From Rhodococcus sp. Leaf278 (GTDB lineage Bacteria; Actinomycetota; Actinomycetes; Mycobacteriales; Mycobacteriaceae), in contig NZ_LMRR01000011.1 of NCBI RefSeq assembly GCF_001426085.1, positions 56,901 to 120,900 on the forward strand: a stretch of DNA of 64,000 nucleotides, written 5' to 3'. The translations under genes and the position numbers were made by a program. The notes beneath the pieces were generated by a model, which worked only from the letters and a program-made list of their open reading frames with translations, was not told the DNA's origin and did no database searches. This document shows, in pieces, positions 24,127-33,516 of this stretch. Numbering within the stretch: the first letter of the stretch is position 1; the number at the start of each line of letters is the position of its first letter.

Positions 24127-24828
24127 GTGCTGTCCGCATTGTTGTTGAGTTTCGCTGTCATTTTCGTGGCCGAGTTGGGTGACAAATCCCAGCTCATGGC
24201 CATGACGTTCGCTCTGCGCTACAAGTGGTACGTCGTCATCGGCGGCATCACGGTCGCCACGACGGTCGTGCACCTCGTATCCGTCGCGGTCGGCCACTTC
24301 CTCGGCGTGTCGATTCCCACCGAGGCGATATCGATCGTCGGCGGCATCGCGTTCGTCATCTTCGGGCTCTGGACGCTGCGCGGCGACTCGTTGTCCGACG
24401 ACGAAGGCGCGAAGGCCTCCCGCGTCACCAAGTCCGCCTTCCTGGCGATCGCGTCGGCGTTCTTCCTCGCCGAGCTGGGCGACAAGACGATGCTGGCGAC
24501 CGTCACTCTCGCGGCCGACAACGACTGGGTCGGCGTCTGGATCGGCTCGACCATCGGCATGGTCGCGGCCGATGCGCTCGCCATCGTGGTCGGTGCGGTT
24601 CTCCAAAAGCACTTGCCCGAGCGCATGATTCAGTACGGTGCAGCAATCCTGTTCTTCGTCTTCGGTGCCGTGCTGTTCTTCGAGGGCCTGATGCCGGGCA
24701 CATCTGCGCCGTACATCGCGGCCGGAGTGGTCGTCGCGATCTCGGCAGTCGTGGTCGCGTTCGTTCGATACTCCCGGACGAGGGCAGCGCAGAAATTCGA
24801 GCAGCAGACCACCACCGAAGACGCCTGA
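24127..24828 (+). CDS. TMEM165/GDT1 family divalent cation transporter
   Basis: This 233-residue membrane protein has six to seven helices in two homologous halves. Each half carries the family signature: ELGDKS at residues 16-21 and ELGDKT at 116-121, where the acidic residues line the ion path. Relatives move Mn(II) or Ca(II) out of the cytoplasm. The GTG at 24127 is 6 nt after GAGGAG. The yybP-ykoY riboswitch upstream makes manganese export the most likely role, keeping free Mn in check for enzymes such as SodA. Confidence 0.92.
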   Translation: MLSALLLSFAVIFVAELGDKSQLMAMTFALRYKWYVVIGGITVATTVVHLVSVAVGHFLGVSIPTEAISIVGGIAFVIFGLWTLRGDSLSDDEGAKASRVTKSAFLAIASAFFLAELGDKTMLATVTLAADNDWVGVWIGSTIGMVAADALAIVVGAVLQKHLPERMIQYGAAILFFVFGAVLFFEGLMPGTSAPYIAAGVVVAISAVVVAFVRYSRTRAAQKFEQQTTTEDA

Positions 24829-24860
24829 CCTTGGTTTACACTCCTCCCTCGGAGGGGTGA

Positions 24861-26045
24861 ATGGACAACGAGCAGCAGGTGGCCGGTGCCGATGCGGCGC
24901 ACCGTTCGACGGATCGACTCATCAGAATCATCGGCCGTTTCGTCGGTGTCGGCTATGGGGCATACCTGCTGCTGCTCATCCCGGATATCGCACGCACCGG
25001 TAGCCTCGCTCCCGGATGGTGGACTCCAACGGCAGTGATTGTCGTGTTCGGCACAGGCTTCGCGTTCGCGGCCTCCACCTTCCACCCGAGCGTCGGGTTC
25101 ATTCGTGTTGCCGGTTCCATCGCCGCCCTGGCGTTCCCGATCATGGCACTGCTGTGGTGGGTGGCCTGGGACGGCACGACGTTCGATCGAGCGGGGACGT
25201 TTCTCGCCGCGTTTCCCGGGTTGGCAGCACTCGCCGCTGCAACAGTGTGGCAACCCATTCCGGCGTTCGCACACATGACCACATCGGTCGTCATCGTTCA
25301 GGTTACCAATCAGGCTGTGCGAGAACCATTTCCGCGCAGCAATGTGGTTGCAGACATCGTTTTCGCGATGATGTTCTGCACGGTGTTCGTGGCGGCCACA
25401 CTCGCCGCGGTGCGCACCGGGCGCATTCTCGACGCCACCATCTCCGAAGCACACAACGACGCGGCACGGGCTGCGGCAACGTCCGCGCGCGAGGTCGAGC
25501 GTGAGCGGTTCGACGCGTTGATCCACGACGAGGTCATGTCCTCCCTCCTCGCCGTTGCGCGCCATGGCCGCACCCCGAGTCTGGCGCGGCAGGCCCGGTC
25601 GGCGCTCGCCCATCTGGACGACCTGACCACAGGTACTGTCTCCGACAGTTTCTCCGCGGACGAGGCTCTGGCTCAGCTTCGTTCTGCCGCAACGACGGTC
25701 GACGAGTCGATCGAATTCACCGTTCACGTGGACGAGCTCGAACAACCCGAGGAATACCCGGCCGACGTCGTCAGATCCGTCGCTGCCGCTCTCGCAGAGG
25801 CGCTGCGCAACAGCCGAATTCACGCACAGGGATCGAAAAGGTCGGTTACCGCCGAGCTGGCTTCGTCGATGATGCTGGTCACCGTGCAGGACGACGGAAT
25901 CGGCTTCGATCGACGCTCGGTTCCGCCCCACCGACTGGGCGTGGCCGTCAGCATCGAAGGCAGGATGCGCCAGCTGGTCGGCGGATCCGCCGACATCGAA
26001 TCCTCCGCCGCAGGCACCACTGTGCGACTTGGCTGGAAGCGATGA
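24861..26045 (+). CDS. membrane sensor histidine-kinase-like protein
   Basis: The 394-residue protein has five to six N-terminal membrane helices (to about residue 190) and then a dimerisation helix with FDALIHDEVMSSLLA, an H-box of the HisKA_3-like kind. An ATPase domain follows with N-box ALRNSRIHA and G1-box DDGIGFD; a final GTTVRL resembles the G2 region. It could autophosphorylate. The stop overlaps the ATG of a second, related membrane protein (ATGA). No response regulator is encoded nearby in the window, which is unusual. The signal sensed is unknown. Confidence 0.78.
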   Translation: MDNEQQVAGADAAHRSTDRLIRIIGRFVGVGYGAYLLLLIPDIARTGSLAPGWWTPTAVIVVFGTGFAFAASTFHPSVGFIRVAGSIAALAFPIMALLWWVAWDGTTFDRAGTFLAAFPGLAALAAATVWQPIPAFAHMTTSVVIVQVTNQAVREPFPRSNVVADIVFAMMFCTVFVAATLAAVRTGRILDATISEAHNDAARAAATSAREVERERFDALIHDEVMSSLLAVARHGRTPSLARQARSALAHLDDLTTGTVSDSFSADEALAQLRSAATTVDESIEFTVHVDELEQPEEYPADVVRSVAAALAEALRNSRIHAQGSKRSVTAELASSMMLVTVQDDGIGFDRRSVPPHRLGVAVSIEGRMRQLVGGSADIESSAAGTTVRLGWKR

Positions 26046-27058
26046 ACGGAGCGGACGTTCGTGATCTGCTGTCGATGAAGTCGACAGCCGCATACGCGGT
26101 TGCCGGATTCTTTGTCCTCGCGTGCCTGACGTGCGCATCCTCGACCCTGACCGGGGTGTCGGCAGTGTGGCCCGAATACGTAGCGGTGGTCGTGCTCTCG
26201 GCCGCGGTCATCCTCTTGCTCCGAGCACCGGGTGACCCACCGAGTGTGCGGTCGACCGCATTCATGACCGCATCGGGCCCGATCGCAGCGGCACTGGTTT
26301 TTGCAGTGGTGCCGGTCCCACTCGCCGGGAGCCTGCAGACATGGCCCTTGGGGATGCCACTGGTGATCTACACCTTCATGTGTGTCCGCGGGCGCACCCT
26401 GGCCGCGTGGCTCGGGCTCGCTCTGACCATGTCCGTCGCCATCGGATGGGCGGTCCTGACGGGTCAAGGAATCCTGTACGGACTCTCGTTCAGCGCCATC
26501 AACGTCGCGCCGCTGTTGATGGCGACATTCTTCGCGTTCACCATCCGCCCACTGGCCGCAGCCATCTTCGAGCTGCGCAAGCAGTCGACGGTGCGCATCG
26601 CGTCCCAGGCCGCCGCGGCCGCCGTCCTCGAGGAACGCGACGCGCGGCTGGCCAGTCTCGACGCCCTGGCACGGCCGTTGCTTCAGCGCATCGCCGACGG
26701 TCCCGATCTCACCGACGAGGAACTACTCGGGTGCGTGTTGCTCGAAGCGGAGCTCCGCGATTCTCTGCGCGCCCGCGGTCTCGTTCGACCGAACCTGGCT
26801 CGCGCAGCGAGATCCGCCCGGGCACGAGGGGTCGAGGTGATGATGCTCGACGACCGCGCCCCGGCCACGCTGGACGACGACGCACGTGACCGCATCGTGG
26901 CCGCCGCGTCGAACAGCCTGGACGGTGCCCACGCCGGATCCGTCACGGTTCGGCTCCTCCCTGCCGGACGCGCGGCCGCGGCGACCGTTCTGCTCGACGA
27001 CCTCGGCGACGGTGCGCTGCGCATCGAGTACGACGACACCGGTCGAATCAGGGGCTGA
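26042..27058 (+). CDS. degenerate kinase-like membrane partner protein
   Basis: This 338-residue protein has six N-terminal membrane helices like its neighbour, then a coiled stretch (FELRKQSTVRIASQAAAAAV). A cytoplasmic part in the position of a DHp/ATPase module follows, but with no phospho-acceptor His, no clear N-box (NSLDGAHAGS is a faint echo) and no DxGxG. It looks like a pseudokinase paralogue of the upstream protein, with which it is translationally coupled. It may form a heteromeric sensor. The function is unassigned. Confidence 0.6.
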   Translation: MNGADVRDLLSMKSTAAYAVAGFFVLACLTCASSTLTGVSAVWPEYVAVVVLSAAVILLLRAPGDPPSVRSTAFMTASGPIAAALVFAVVPVPLAGSLQTWPLGMPLVIYTFMCVRGRTLAAWLGLALTMSVAIGWAVLTGQGILYGLSFSAINVAPLLMATFFAFTIRPLAAAIFELRKQSTVRIASQAAAAAVLEERDARLASLDALARPLLQRIADGPDLTDEELLGCVLLEAELRDSLRARGLVRPNLARAARSARARGVEVMMLDDRAPATLDDDARDRIVAAASNSLDGAHAGSVTVRLLPAGRAAAATVLLDDLGDGALRIEYDDTGRIRG

Positions 27059-27139
27059 ACGCCGGGTTTGGACCGAGACCGGCGTGGTTACTCTTCGGCG
27101 GACCAGTAGGTCTGTACTGATGCCGAACGGAGCCCCACC

Positions 27140-28435
27140 ATGCCTCTCGATCGTCGATCGTTCCTGATCGGATCCGGTGCCGCCGCGGTGCCGCTGCTGT
27201 TGGCCGGGTGCGGCTTCGTCAAGTCCAGCCCGTCACAGCAGGCCGAGGGCACGCTGACGTTCACCACGTGGGGCACCGACGCCGAGTTGGCCGGCTTCCG
27301 GGCCTCGATCAGCGCGTTCGAGGCGGCCAACCCCGGGTCGACGATCACCCTGAATGCGGTGCCGTACGAGCAGATGTTCACCAACATCGACGCCCAGCTG
27401 CAGGCGGGTAATCCACCCGACATCTTCCGCGTTCCGTATTACACGTTCGGCGCGTATGCCGGCCGTGGACAGCTGCTGGATCTGTCGCCGCTGCTGGCGT
27501 CGGACACGCGGGATCAGTTCACGCCCACGGCGTGGGCTGCAGTGCAGAACGGCGGGATCCCCTACGGCCTGCCGCACCACACCGACACGTCGGCAATCCT
27601 GGTGAACCGAACCCTGTTGTCGCAGGCCGGTATCGACTCCGTTCCAACAACCCTGGACGACGCCTGGACGTGGGACGAGCTGGCGTCGATCGGCGATCGG
27701 CTGCGTTCCTCGCTGCCGGCCGACAAGTATCCGTGGGCCTACAACTGGCAGGGCAACGGTGTCACCCGCTGGCTGAGCCTGTTGTTCCAAGCCGGCGGTG
27801 CGTTCCTGGCCGAGGATCAGAAGACGCCACTGATCGACTCCGACGAGGCTCGCCGAGCCGTCGAATTCTCGTCGTCCTTCTTCTCGAAGGGCTACGTGCC
27901 TGCCAACAACACCATCGCCTCGTCGAGCTACGCCAGCGAGGCGTGGTTCTCGCAATCGGTGGCCATGGTGTGGTCGGGTGCGTTCCAATTGCCCGACGCC
28001 GATGCCACGGCAAGTTTCGATTGGACGGCCACATACGCACCGCGAGATCGCCGGGGCGGCGGCGACTTCGGCGGCAACGCACTGGTTGCGACATCGCAGA
28101 CCTCGCAGCCCGAGCTGGCGGCGTCGTTCCTCGAGTTCGTCACCCAGCAGGAGCAGATGCGCAACTTCTGCAAGTCCGCGTCGCTGCTGCCCACGCGCAC
28201 CGACCTGCTCAACTCCGACCTCGAGTTCGATATCCGGTCGGAGCTGGCCCCGATCTTCGCGGCGCAGGCGACCACCGTGCAGCCGCAGGATGCGGCCCAG
28301 GTGGCATCGCCCTCGATGTCGGGAATCATTCCGGTGCTCAAGGAGCAGCTCGATCTCGCGTTCGCAGGCTCGCAGGACTCCGCCGCCACCGTGTCTGCGT
28401 TGCAGAGCGGAATCGCCGGGGTCACCGGCGCATGA
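27140..28435 (+). CDS. sugar ABC transporter substrate-binding lipoprotein
   Basis: This 431-residue extracytoplasmic solute-binding protein belongs to family 1. Its signal has a twin-arginine-like start (DRRSFLIGSG) and the lipobox LLAGC at about residue 22, so it may be Tat-exported and lipidated. The body opens GTLTFTTWGTDAELAGF, typical of carbohydrate binders, and includes the PWAYNWQGNG segment. Two permease genes follow with overlapping stops and starts. The likely ligands are mono- or oligosaccharides or glycerol-phosphodiester-like compounds; the sequence does not decide. Confidence 0.9.
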   Translation: MPLDRRSFLIGSGAAAVPLLLAGCGFVKSSPSQQAEGTLTFTTWGTDAELAGFRASISAFEAANPGSTITLNAVPYEQMFTNIDAQLQAGNPPDIFRVPYYTFGAYAGRGQLLDLSPLLASDTRDQFTPTAWAAVQNGGIPYGLPHHTDTSAILVNRTLLSQAGIDSVPTTLDDAWTWDELASIGDRLRSSLPADKYPWAYNWQGNGVTRWLSLLFQAGGAFLAEDQKTPLIDSDEARRAVEFSSSFFSKGYVPANNTIASSSYASEAWFSQSVAMVWSGAFQLPDADATASFDWTATYAPRDRRGGGDFGGNALVATSQTSQPELAASFLEFVTQQEQMRNFCKSASLLPTRTDLLNSDLEFDIRSELAPIFAAQATTVQPQDAAQVASPSMSGIIPVLKEQLDLAFAGSQDSAATVSALQSGIAGVTGA

Positions 28436-29373
28436 CGGCCACACCGATCACCCGGGCCGAGCAGAAACTCGAGCCCGACCGGAAGACCAAGACCAAGCGT
28501 GCCGGGGCCAGGAAAGAAGCATTCGCGGCCGCGGGCTTTCTCGCCCCCAGCTACGCACTGCTGGCCGTGTTCGTGCTCGTTCCCCTCGTCGCCGCGTTCG
28601 TCGTCAGCCTGCAGCAGACGGACGGATTCGGTGCCGGCGAGTTCGTCGGGGCTGCCAATTACGCACGCCTGGTGGAGGATCCGCTGTTCTGGCGGGCACT
28701 GATCAATACGCTGGTGTTCACCGCGCTGGTGACGCCGCTGTCGATGCTGTTCGGTCTGATCGCTGCGGTACTGCTCAATTCCGCCCTACCTGCGCGGCCG
28801 CTGTGGCGCTCACTGGTGATCCTGCCGATGGCCGTCTCGGGCGTGGCGACCGGCCTGATCGGAATCCTGGTGTTCGACCAGAACTCGGGCGTGCTCAACA
28901 ATCTGATCGGCTTCCTCGGTTTGCCTGCCATCGACTGGCAGTCCTCCCCCGGACCGGCGTTCGCGTCGATCGTCATCGCCACCGTGTGGTGGCGTACCGG
29001 GTTGAACATGCTGATCTACCTGGCCGGACTCCAGGGCCTGGGGCCGGATCTGTACGAGGCGGCGCGGCTGGACGGCGCGAACGCATTCCAGCGTTTTCGC
29101 AACGTGACGGTGCCCCTGCTCGGTCCCACCTCGTTCTTCCTGCTGGTGCTCAACGTCATCTACTCGTTCCAGGTGTTCGATCTGGTCTTCGTCCTCACCG
29201 GCGGCGGACCGGGCGGGGCGACGTCGGTGCTGGTCACGTACGCCTACGAGACAGGCTTCGTCACCCGCGACCAGGGTTACGCCGCATCGATCGGAATGGT
29301 GCTGTTCCTGTTCGCTCTCACCTTCGCCGCCGCGCAGTGGCGCGCGAGCCGAACGAAGGATCTGGTCGAATGA
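28432..29373 (+). CDS. sugar ABC transporter permease (MalF/UgpA-like)
   Basis: This 313-residue protein has six membrane helices. The permease loop that docks the ATPase reads YEAARLDGANAFQRFRNV near residue 210, the EAA motif of carbohydrate importers. A charged N-terminal tail of about 25 residues precedes the first helix. The ATG overlaps the stop of the binding-protein gene and the 3' end overlaps the next permease (ATGA), so all three are co-translated. Confidence 0.92.
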   Translation: MTATPITRAEQKLEPDRKTKTKRAGARKEAFAAAGFLAPSYALLAVFVLVPLVAAFVVSLQQTDGFGAGEFVGAANYARLVEDPLFWRALINTLVFTALVTPLSMLFGLIAAVLLNSALPARPLWRSLVILPMAVSGVATGLIGILVFDQNSGVLNNLIGFLGLPAIDWQSSPGPAFASIVIATVWWRTGLNMLIYLAGLQGLGPDLYEAARLDGANAFQRFRNVTVPLLGPTSFFLLVLNVIYSFQVFDLVFVLTGGGPGGATSVLVTYAYETGFVTRDQGYAASIGMVLFLFALTFAAAQWRASRTKDLVE

Positions 29374-30209
29374 GCAGGCCCGCAAGCGCATCCGCTCGCC
29401 GGGGACTGGTGCTACGCACCGTGATCATCGCCGTCATCGGGCTGATCACCATAGCGCCGCTGTATTGGATGCTCGCAGTGGCGTTCTCGACTCGCGGCGA
29501 GTTGCTGGGCGGTGGCGAACTGCGACTGTGGCCACGCCAGGTGACGTGGGAGAACGTCACCCGCGTGTTCGACTCGTTCCCGGTCGCGACGTGGCTCGGC
29601 AACTCGATCGCCATCGCCGTCGTGGTCACGATCATCACCGTGGTGACGAGTCTGCTCGCAGGATATGCGTTCGCGCACTTGAAGTTCCGATTCTCCACAC
29701 CACTGTTCTTCATCGCGCTGGCCACTCTGGTGCTGCCCGTGCAGGTGATCATGGTGGCGCTGTTCCGCATCGTCGTCGGGCTCGGCCTGTACGGCACGTA
29801 CTGGGCGGTGATCCTGCCGAGTTCGGCGTCGGCATTCGGGCTGTTCCTCGCGCGCCAGTTCATGCTCGGCATACCCCGTGAGCTGCTCGAAGCCGCTCGG
29901 CTCGACGGTGCCGGACACTGGCAGATCTTCCGACGCGTCGTGCTGCCCCTGTCGGGGCCGCTCATCGCCGTCCTCGCCTTCATGAGTCTGTTGCAGTCGT
30001 GGAACGACTTCGCGTGGCCGCTGATCGCGCTGCGGGAGAACGAGCTGTTCACGCTCCCCATCGGCCTGCTGTACCTCCAGGGTCAGGCGAACAGCGATTA
30101 CGGTGCCACGATGGCGTTCGCGCTGATCAACGTCGTGCCGATGGCGCTGCTGTTCCTGTTCTTCCAGAAGTATTTCATCGCCGGATTCGCGCGCAGCGGG
30201 ATCAAGTAA
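29370..30209 (+). CDS. sugar ABC transporter permease (MalG/UgpE-like)
   Basis: This 279-residue protein has six membrane helices, with the EAA motif LLEAARLDGAGHWQIFRRV near residue 175. It pairs with the preceding permease to form the membrane channel. No ATP-binding subunit gene follows; a hairpin terminator and an SDR gene come next. The transporter therefore probably uses a shared ATPase of the MsiK/UgpC type encoded elsewhere, as happens in actinobacteria. Confidence 0.92.
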   Translation: MSRPASASARRGLVLRTVIIAVIGLITIAPLYWMLAVAFSTRGELLGGGELRLWPRQVTWENVTRVFDSFPVATWLGNSIAIAVVVTIITVVTSLLAGYAFAHLKFRFSTPLFFIALATLVLPVQVIMVALFRIVVGLGLYGTYWAVILPSSASAFGLFLARQFMLGIPRELLEAARLDGAGHWQIFRRVVLPLSGPLIAVLAFMSLLQSWNDFAWPLIALRENELFTLPIGLLYLQGQANSDYGATMAFALINVVPMALLFLFFQKYFIAGFARSGIK

Positions 30210-30211
30210 GT

Positions 30212-30235
30212 CCCCTTCAGGGCGCCTGAGGGTGG
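30212..30235 (+). terminator. hairpin terminator after the sugar importer genes
   Basis: CCTTCAGG (30214-30221) pairs with CCTGAGGG (30225-30232), eight pairs with one G-T wobble around a GCG loop, starting a few bases after the permease stop. Confidence 0.6.
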
Positions 30236-30325
30236 GTGAGGTGCCCCGCCGGTTATGGTGCAAGCGACTACGAGGTCGCAGCCTGTGCCGTGGCCCGCCG
30301 CCGTGAACGAAGGGGATCGTACGAC

Positions 30326-31093
30326 GTGGAGATTTCAGGAACAGCAGCACTTGTCACCGGTGGGGCGTCGGGCCTCGGAGCCGCAACGGCCGCACGTCTG
30401 GCCGCGGCGGGCGTCACCGTGTTCGGCCTCGACCTGCCCCAGTCCATCGAACGCGCCGGCGACAGCGTCCCGGATGGCGTGACCCTCATTCCCGCCGACG
30501 TCACCAGTGAGGCCGAGGTCGAGGCCGCACTGGACACCATCGTCGAATCGGGTGTACCGCTGCGCATCGTCGTCAACTGCGCGGGCGTGGGCTGGGCAGG
30601 GCGCATCCTGTCCAAGAAGGGACCGCATGATCTCGAGCTGTTCCGCACCGTCATCACCATCAATCTGCTCGGTACGTTCAACGTGATGCGGCTGGCCGCG
30701 AACCGGATGCAGTCGCAGTCGACCGTGGACGACGCAGGCCAGCGCGGCGTCGTCATCAACACCGCGTCGGTGGCCGCGTTCGAGGGCCAGATCGGCCAGA
30801 TCGCCTACACCGCCTCCAAGGGCGGCGTGCACGCGATGACCATCACCGCGGCTCGCGACCTCGCTCAGGTGGGCATTCGCGTCAACACCATCGCCCCCGG
30901 CATCGTCGACACCCCGATGCTCGCCGGCGTGACCGAGGAATACCGTCAGGGCCTCGAGGCCTCGGTGCCGTTCCCCTCTCGCCTGGCTCAGCCCGGCGAG
31001 TACGCCCAGCTGGTCCAGATGATCGCCGAGCACGACTACCTCAACGGCGAGACCATCCGGATGGACGGCGCAATCCGCATGGCTCCGCGCTAG
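30326..31093 (+). CDS. short-chain dehydrogenase, 3-hydroxyacyl-CoA dehydrogenase-like
   Basis: This 255-residue Rossmann-fold SDR has the cofactor motif TGGASGLG at residues 10-17, NCAG near 88, the catalytic Ser in NTASVAAFEGQIGQ, and YTASKGG with Tyr and Lys near residue 160. The acidic LDLP after strand two favours NAD. The AFEGQIGQIAYTASKGG block is typical of HSD17B10-like 3-hydroxyacyl-CoA or 3-hydroxy-2-methylbutyryl-CoA dehydrogenases in fatty-acid or isoleucine breakdown. The GTG at 30326 follows GAAGGGGATC. The substrate is inferred from this similarity only. Confidence 0.88.
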   Translation: MEISGTAALVTGGASGLGAATAARLAAAGVTVFGLDLPQSIERAGDSVPDGVTLIPADVTSEAEVEAALDTIVESGVPLRIVVNCAGVGWAGRILSKKGPHDLELFRTVITINLLGTFNVMRLAANRMQSQSTVDDAGQRGVVINTASVAAFEGQIGQIAYTASKGGVHAMTITAARDLAQVGIRVNTIAPGIVDTPMLAGVTEEYRQGLEASVPFPSRLAQPGEYAQLVQMIAEHDYLNGETIRMDGAIRMAPR

Positions 31094-31105
31094 ACACCCG
31101 TCGCT

Positions 31106-31141
31106 GCGCGTGACCCCGCTTCTCCAGGCGGGGTCACGCGC
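31106..31141. terminator. bidirectional hairpin terminator
   Basis: A 14-bp perfect stem (31106-31119 with 31128-31141) around an 8-nt loop separates the convergent SDR and nuclease genes. The right arm covers the last codons of the nuclease gene. Confidence 0.85.
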
Positions 31142-32741
31142 GAGCGCGCAGGTCCGCTACGGTCGGGATCTCCTTCTCGGCGCGGTCGGTCATCCACTCG
31201 CGCAACACTTTTGTCGCCAACACGTCGTCCTCGTTGTAGACGAGCAGCCGTTCACGCTGGGTGTGGTCGGGATCCGCGTCGTAGCCGACGGCCTCGCGGT
31301 ACCACCCCATCGACGCCTCACCGCCGGCCTCGTCGTCGCGCCACGCGAACCCCGCGACGGGAGCAATCTTCTTCAGGCCCTTGCCGTTCGGGCAGATGAA
31401 TTGATCGCTCACGGCCTGATAGACGTCCACCCACTGCTCGCTGTCGATGAATTCGCGGATCTGCGCCTCGGTGGGCACCCCCGGTACGTCGGCGAATCGG
31501 CGGGCCGAATCGAGTAACCATTTGTCCTCGGCTTGACGCGAATAGCAATACGCCGCAAAGGTTTTACCGCGTGCAGCTGCGTCGGCCCTGGTGTCCATCA
31601 ACCAGTTCCAGAACACCGCGAACGAGCGACCCTCGTCGACGGTCGGCAGCGGATCCCAGGTGACGAAGCCTCGATACGTCGCCGGCGGGCCACCCACTTC
31701 GGTGAGCAGCGTGCCCCACAGGTAGGCACCGTGTTCCTGGTAGCTCTCCATGTCGACGTCCACCTCGACATCGGCCCGGTGCACCGAGACGGTCTCCGAG
31801 CGCCGAAGCAGGGGTACGTCGGCTCGCCAGGCCAGCGCCGCGGACACCGCGTCGTCGAAGTTTCCGAACGGCCACTCCTCCGGAGCCGGACCCGTCCACT
31901 GCGCCAACTCGTCGATGGTGCGCACGCCCGCAGCGCGCAAAACGTCCGCCCGCGAACCCGACGCGACAAGCGACACGTCACGGACGGCTACCAGCTGCGG
32001 CTTGCAGTCGAACCACCATGCACACGAACGACATTCGCTCACCTGCGAGGGAACGGTGAACGCGCTACCTCGGGCCACAGCGAGCCGGTCTGCGAAACGC
32101 GTGTCGTATTCGCCGAGCACGGTTGTCAGGTCGTGGACGAGCATGCAGTCGCCGCGATAGCCCACCGCACCGCCGACAGGCGTGGACGTTGCCAAACCCT
32201 CGTGGGCCAGCATGCGGAACAGGTGGGCGAGCCGAAGCTGGTCCCGCAACTGACTGCGCACCTTCCGGGTCTCGTCGACGGCCGGGGCCCACTGCGTCAG
32301 TGAGGTCGTTCGCGCGCCGCGTCCCGGATCGGTGACCTTGTGGTTGACGACGATCACCGGGATGTATCCGCCCGACGCGTCGCGCACCAGAAGTTCGCTA
32401 CGGCCACGCCGACCGGTATCGCGCTCGAGTGGCAGCACTGCGTTCCAGATCCGCTCGACTCCGGCCCGGCAGGCCGCGACGGTGGCATCGGCCGCGGCAC
32501 GGGCCGTCGGCTCGTCGATTTCTGTCCACTGCATCGGATCCGCCACGGCCAACTGCGTGCGGATGTTCTCGCGGTGCGCCTGCGCTGCTTCCCGGCGCTG
32601 GCGCACACCCGGGTTCTCGGGCTCGCCGCGCAGCAACGATCCGTAGGCGGTATCCAGGTAGAGCCGATGACGGCACCGCGTCAACGATCCGGCGTCGAGC
32701 AGCACGGGAGATGAGACTGGCGCACCTCGTTGACCGTTCAC
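31134..32741 (-). CDS. RecB-like / RNase H-like nuclease (TM0106 family)
   Basis: The 535-residue protein combines an N-terminal RecB-type PD-(D/E)xK-like region (LLVRDASGGYIPVIVVNHK near residue 115), a Cys cluster (CRSCAWWFDC near 238) that may bind metal or a cluster, and a C-terminal RNase H-like exonuclease. That last part has DVDMESY near residue 330 as the first acidic site and YNEDDVLATKVL near 505 as the last. This is the layout of the TM0106 family. It probably cleaves DNA or RNA 3' ends. The start is a GTG. It stands alone, so its pathway is unknown. Confidence 0.8.
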   Translation of the reverse strand: MNGQRGAPVSSPVLLDAGSLTRCRHRLYLDTAYGSLLRGEPENPGVRQRREAAQAHRENIRTQLAVADPMQWTEIDEPTARAAADATVAACRAGVERIWNAVLPLERDTGRRGRSELLVRDASGGYIPVIVVNHKVTDPGRGARTTSLTQWAPAVDETRKVRSQLRDQLRLAHLFRMLAHEGLATSTPVGGAVGYRGDCMLVHDLTTVLGEYDTRFADRLAVARGSAFTVPSQVSECRSCAWWFDCKPQLVAVRDVSLVASGSRADVLRAAGVRTIDELAQWTGPAPEEWPFGNFDDAVSAALAWRADVPLLRRSETVSVHRADVEVDVDMESYQEHGAYLWGTLLTEVGGPPATYRGFVTWDPLPTVDEGRSFAVFWNWLMDTRADAAARGKTFAAYCYSRQAEDKWLLDSARRFADVPGVPTEAQIREFIDSEQWVDVYQAVSDQFICPNGKGLKKIAPVAGFAWRDDEAGGEASMGWYREAVGYDADPDHTQRERLLVYNEDDVLATKVLREWMTDRAEKEIPTVADLRARA

Positions 32742-32849
32742 ACTTCAAGACACTAGGTCAGCCCTCCGACAGCCTGCACGGATCAGCGCCCGATAAGGTA
32801 TGAGAAACGCACCGTTTCCGCCGAGCAGTACATGTCAGGAGCCTTGTCG

Positions 32850-33500
32850 ATGGGTTTGTTCCGTAAGCGTAAGGGTCGTGCCACTCGCAAGGCAGAGGCC
32901 AAGGCTCTCAAGCACAAGGCCACTCTGGAAGCGAAGCTGGGCGCCAAGAACGAGCGCAAGCAGTTGAAGTCGATCGCCAAGGCGCAGCGCAAGCTCAGCG
33001 CGGTGGAGGCCAAGTCGCAGAAGAACGTGGAGAAGGCGCAGGTCTCGGCTCTGCGGGCGCAGCAGAAGGCTGCCGCTGCGGGCTCGCTCAACGTGGCGCA
33101 GATCCGCAAGTACCTCGGTATCGCTCGGCTGTTGTTGCCGGTGCTCGCTCCCATCGCCTACCGCGCAGCCACCGTCGTCCGGGGGCAGCTGGACAGCCGC
33201 AAAGCGCAGCAGATGGGTGTTGCACCGGATCAGCTCAGCGAGTTCACCGGCCACGGCGGGAAGCTCAGTGCCCGCATCGCCGGTGCCGAGAAGTCGCTCA
33301 GCACCATCGGTGCCCGCCACTCGGATCCCGAGACCAAGAGTTTCGGTGCCGCCATCAGCGAGCGCCTGGACGATCTGACGACCGCTGTGCGCGCGTCCGA
33401 GCAGATGCCGCCCGCTCGTCGCAAGACCGCCCACGCGGCCATCTCCGCAGAGCTCGACGGCATCGAAGCCGATCTGCTGGCCCGCCTCGGCGTGCGCTGA
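32850..33500 (+). CDS. DUF6474-like basic coiled protein
   Basis: This 216-residue protein begins MGLFRKRKGRATRKAEAKAL. The first 80 residues are highly basic and helical (Lys/Ala-rich, possibly coiled coil). A short hydrophobic stretch follows (LGIARLLLPVLAPIAYRAA, about residues 85-103) and then an amphipathic helical tail. AGGAG lies 8 nt before the ATG at 32850, so I prefer it to the ATG at 32832. It resembles an actinobacterial family of unknown function. The basic region could bind nucleic acid or anionic lipid. Confidence 0.72.
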   Translation: MGLFRKRKGRATRKAEAKALKHKATLEAKLGAKNERKQLKSIAKAQRKLSAVEAKSQKNVEKAQVSALRAQQKAAAAGSLNVAQIRKYLGIARLLLPVLAPIAYRAATVVRGQLDSRKAQQMGVAPDQLSEFTGHGGKLSARIAGAEKSLSTIGARHSDPETKSFGAAISERLDDLTTAVRASEQMPPARRKTAHAAISAELDGIEADLLARLGVR

Positions 33501-33516
33501 ACGCACTGCTCACACG

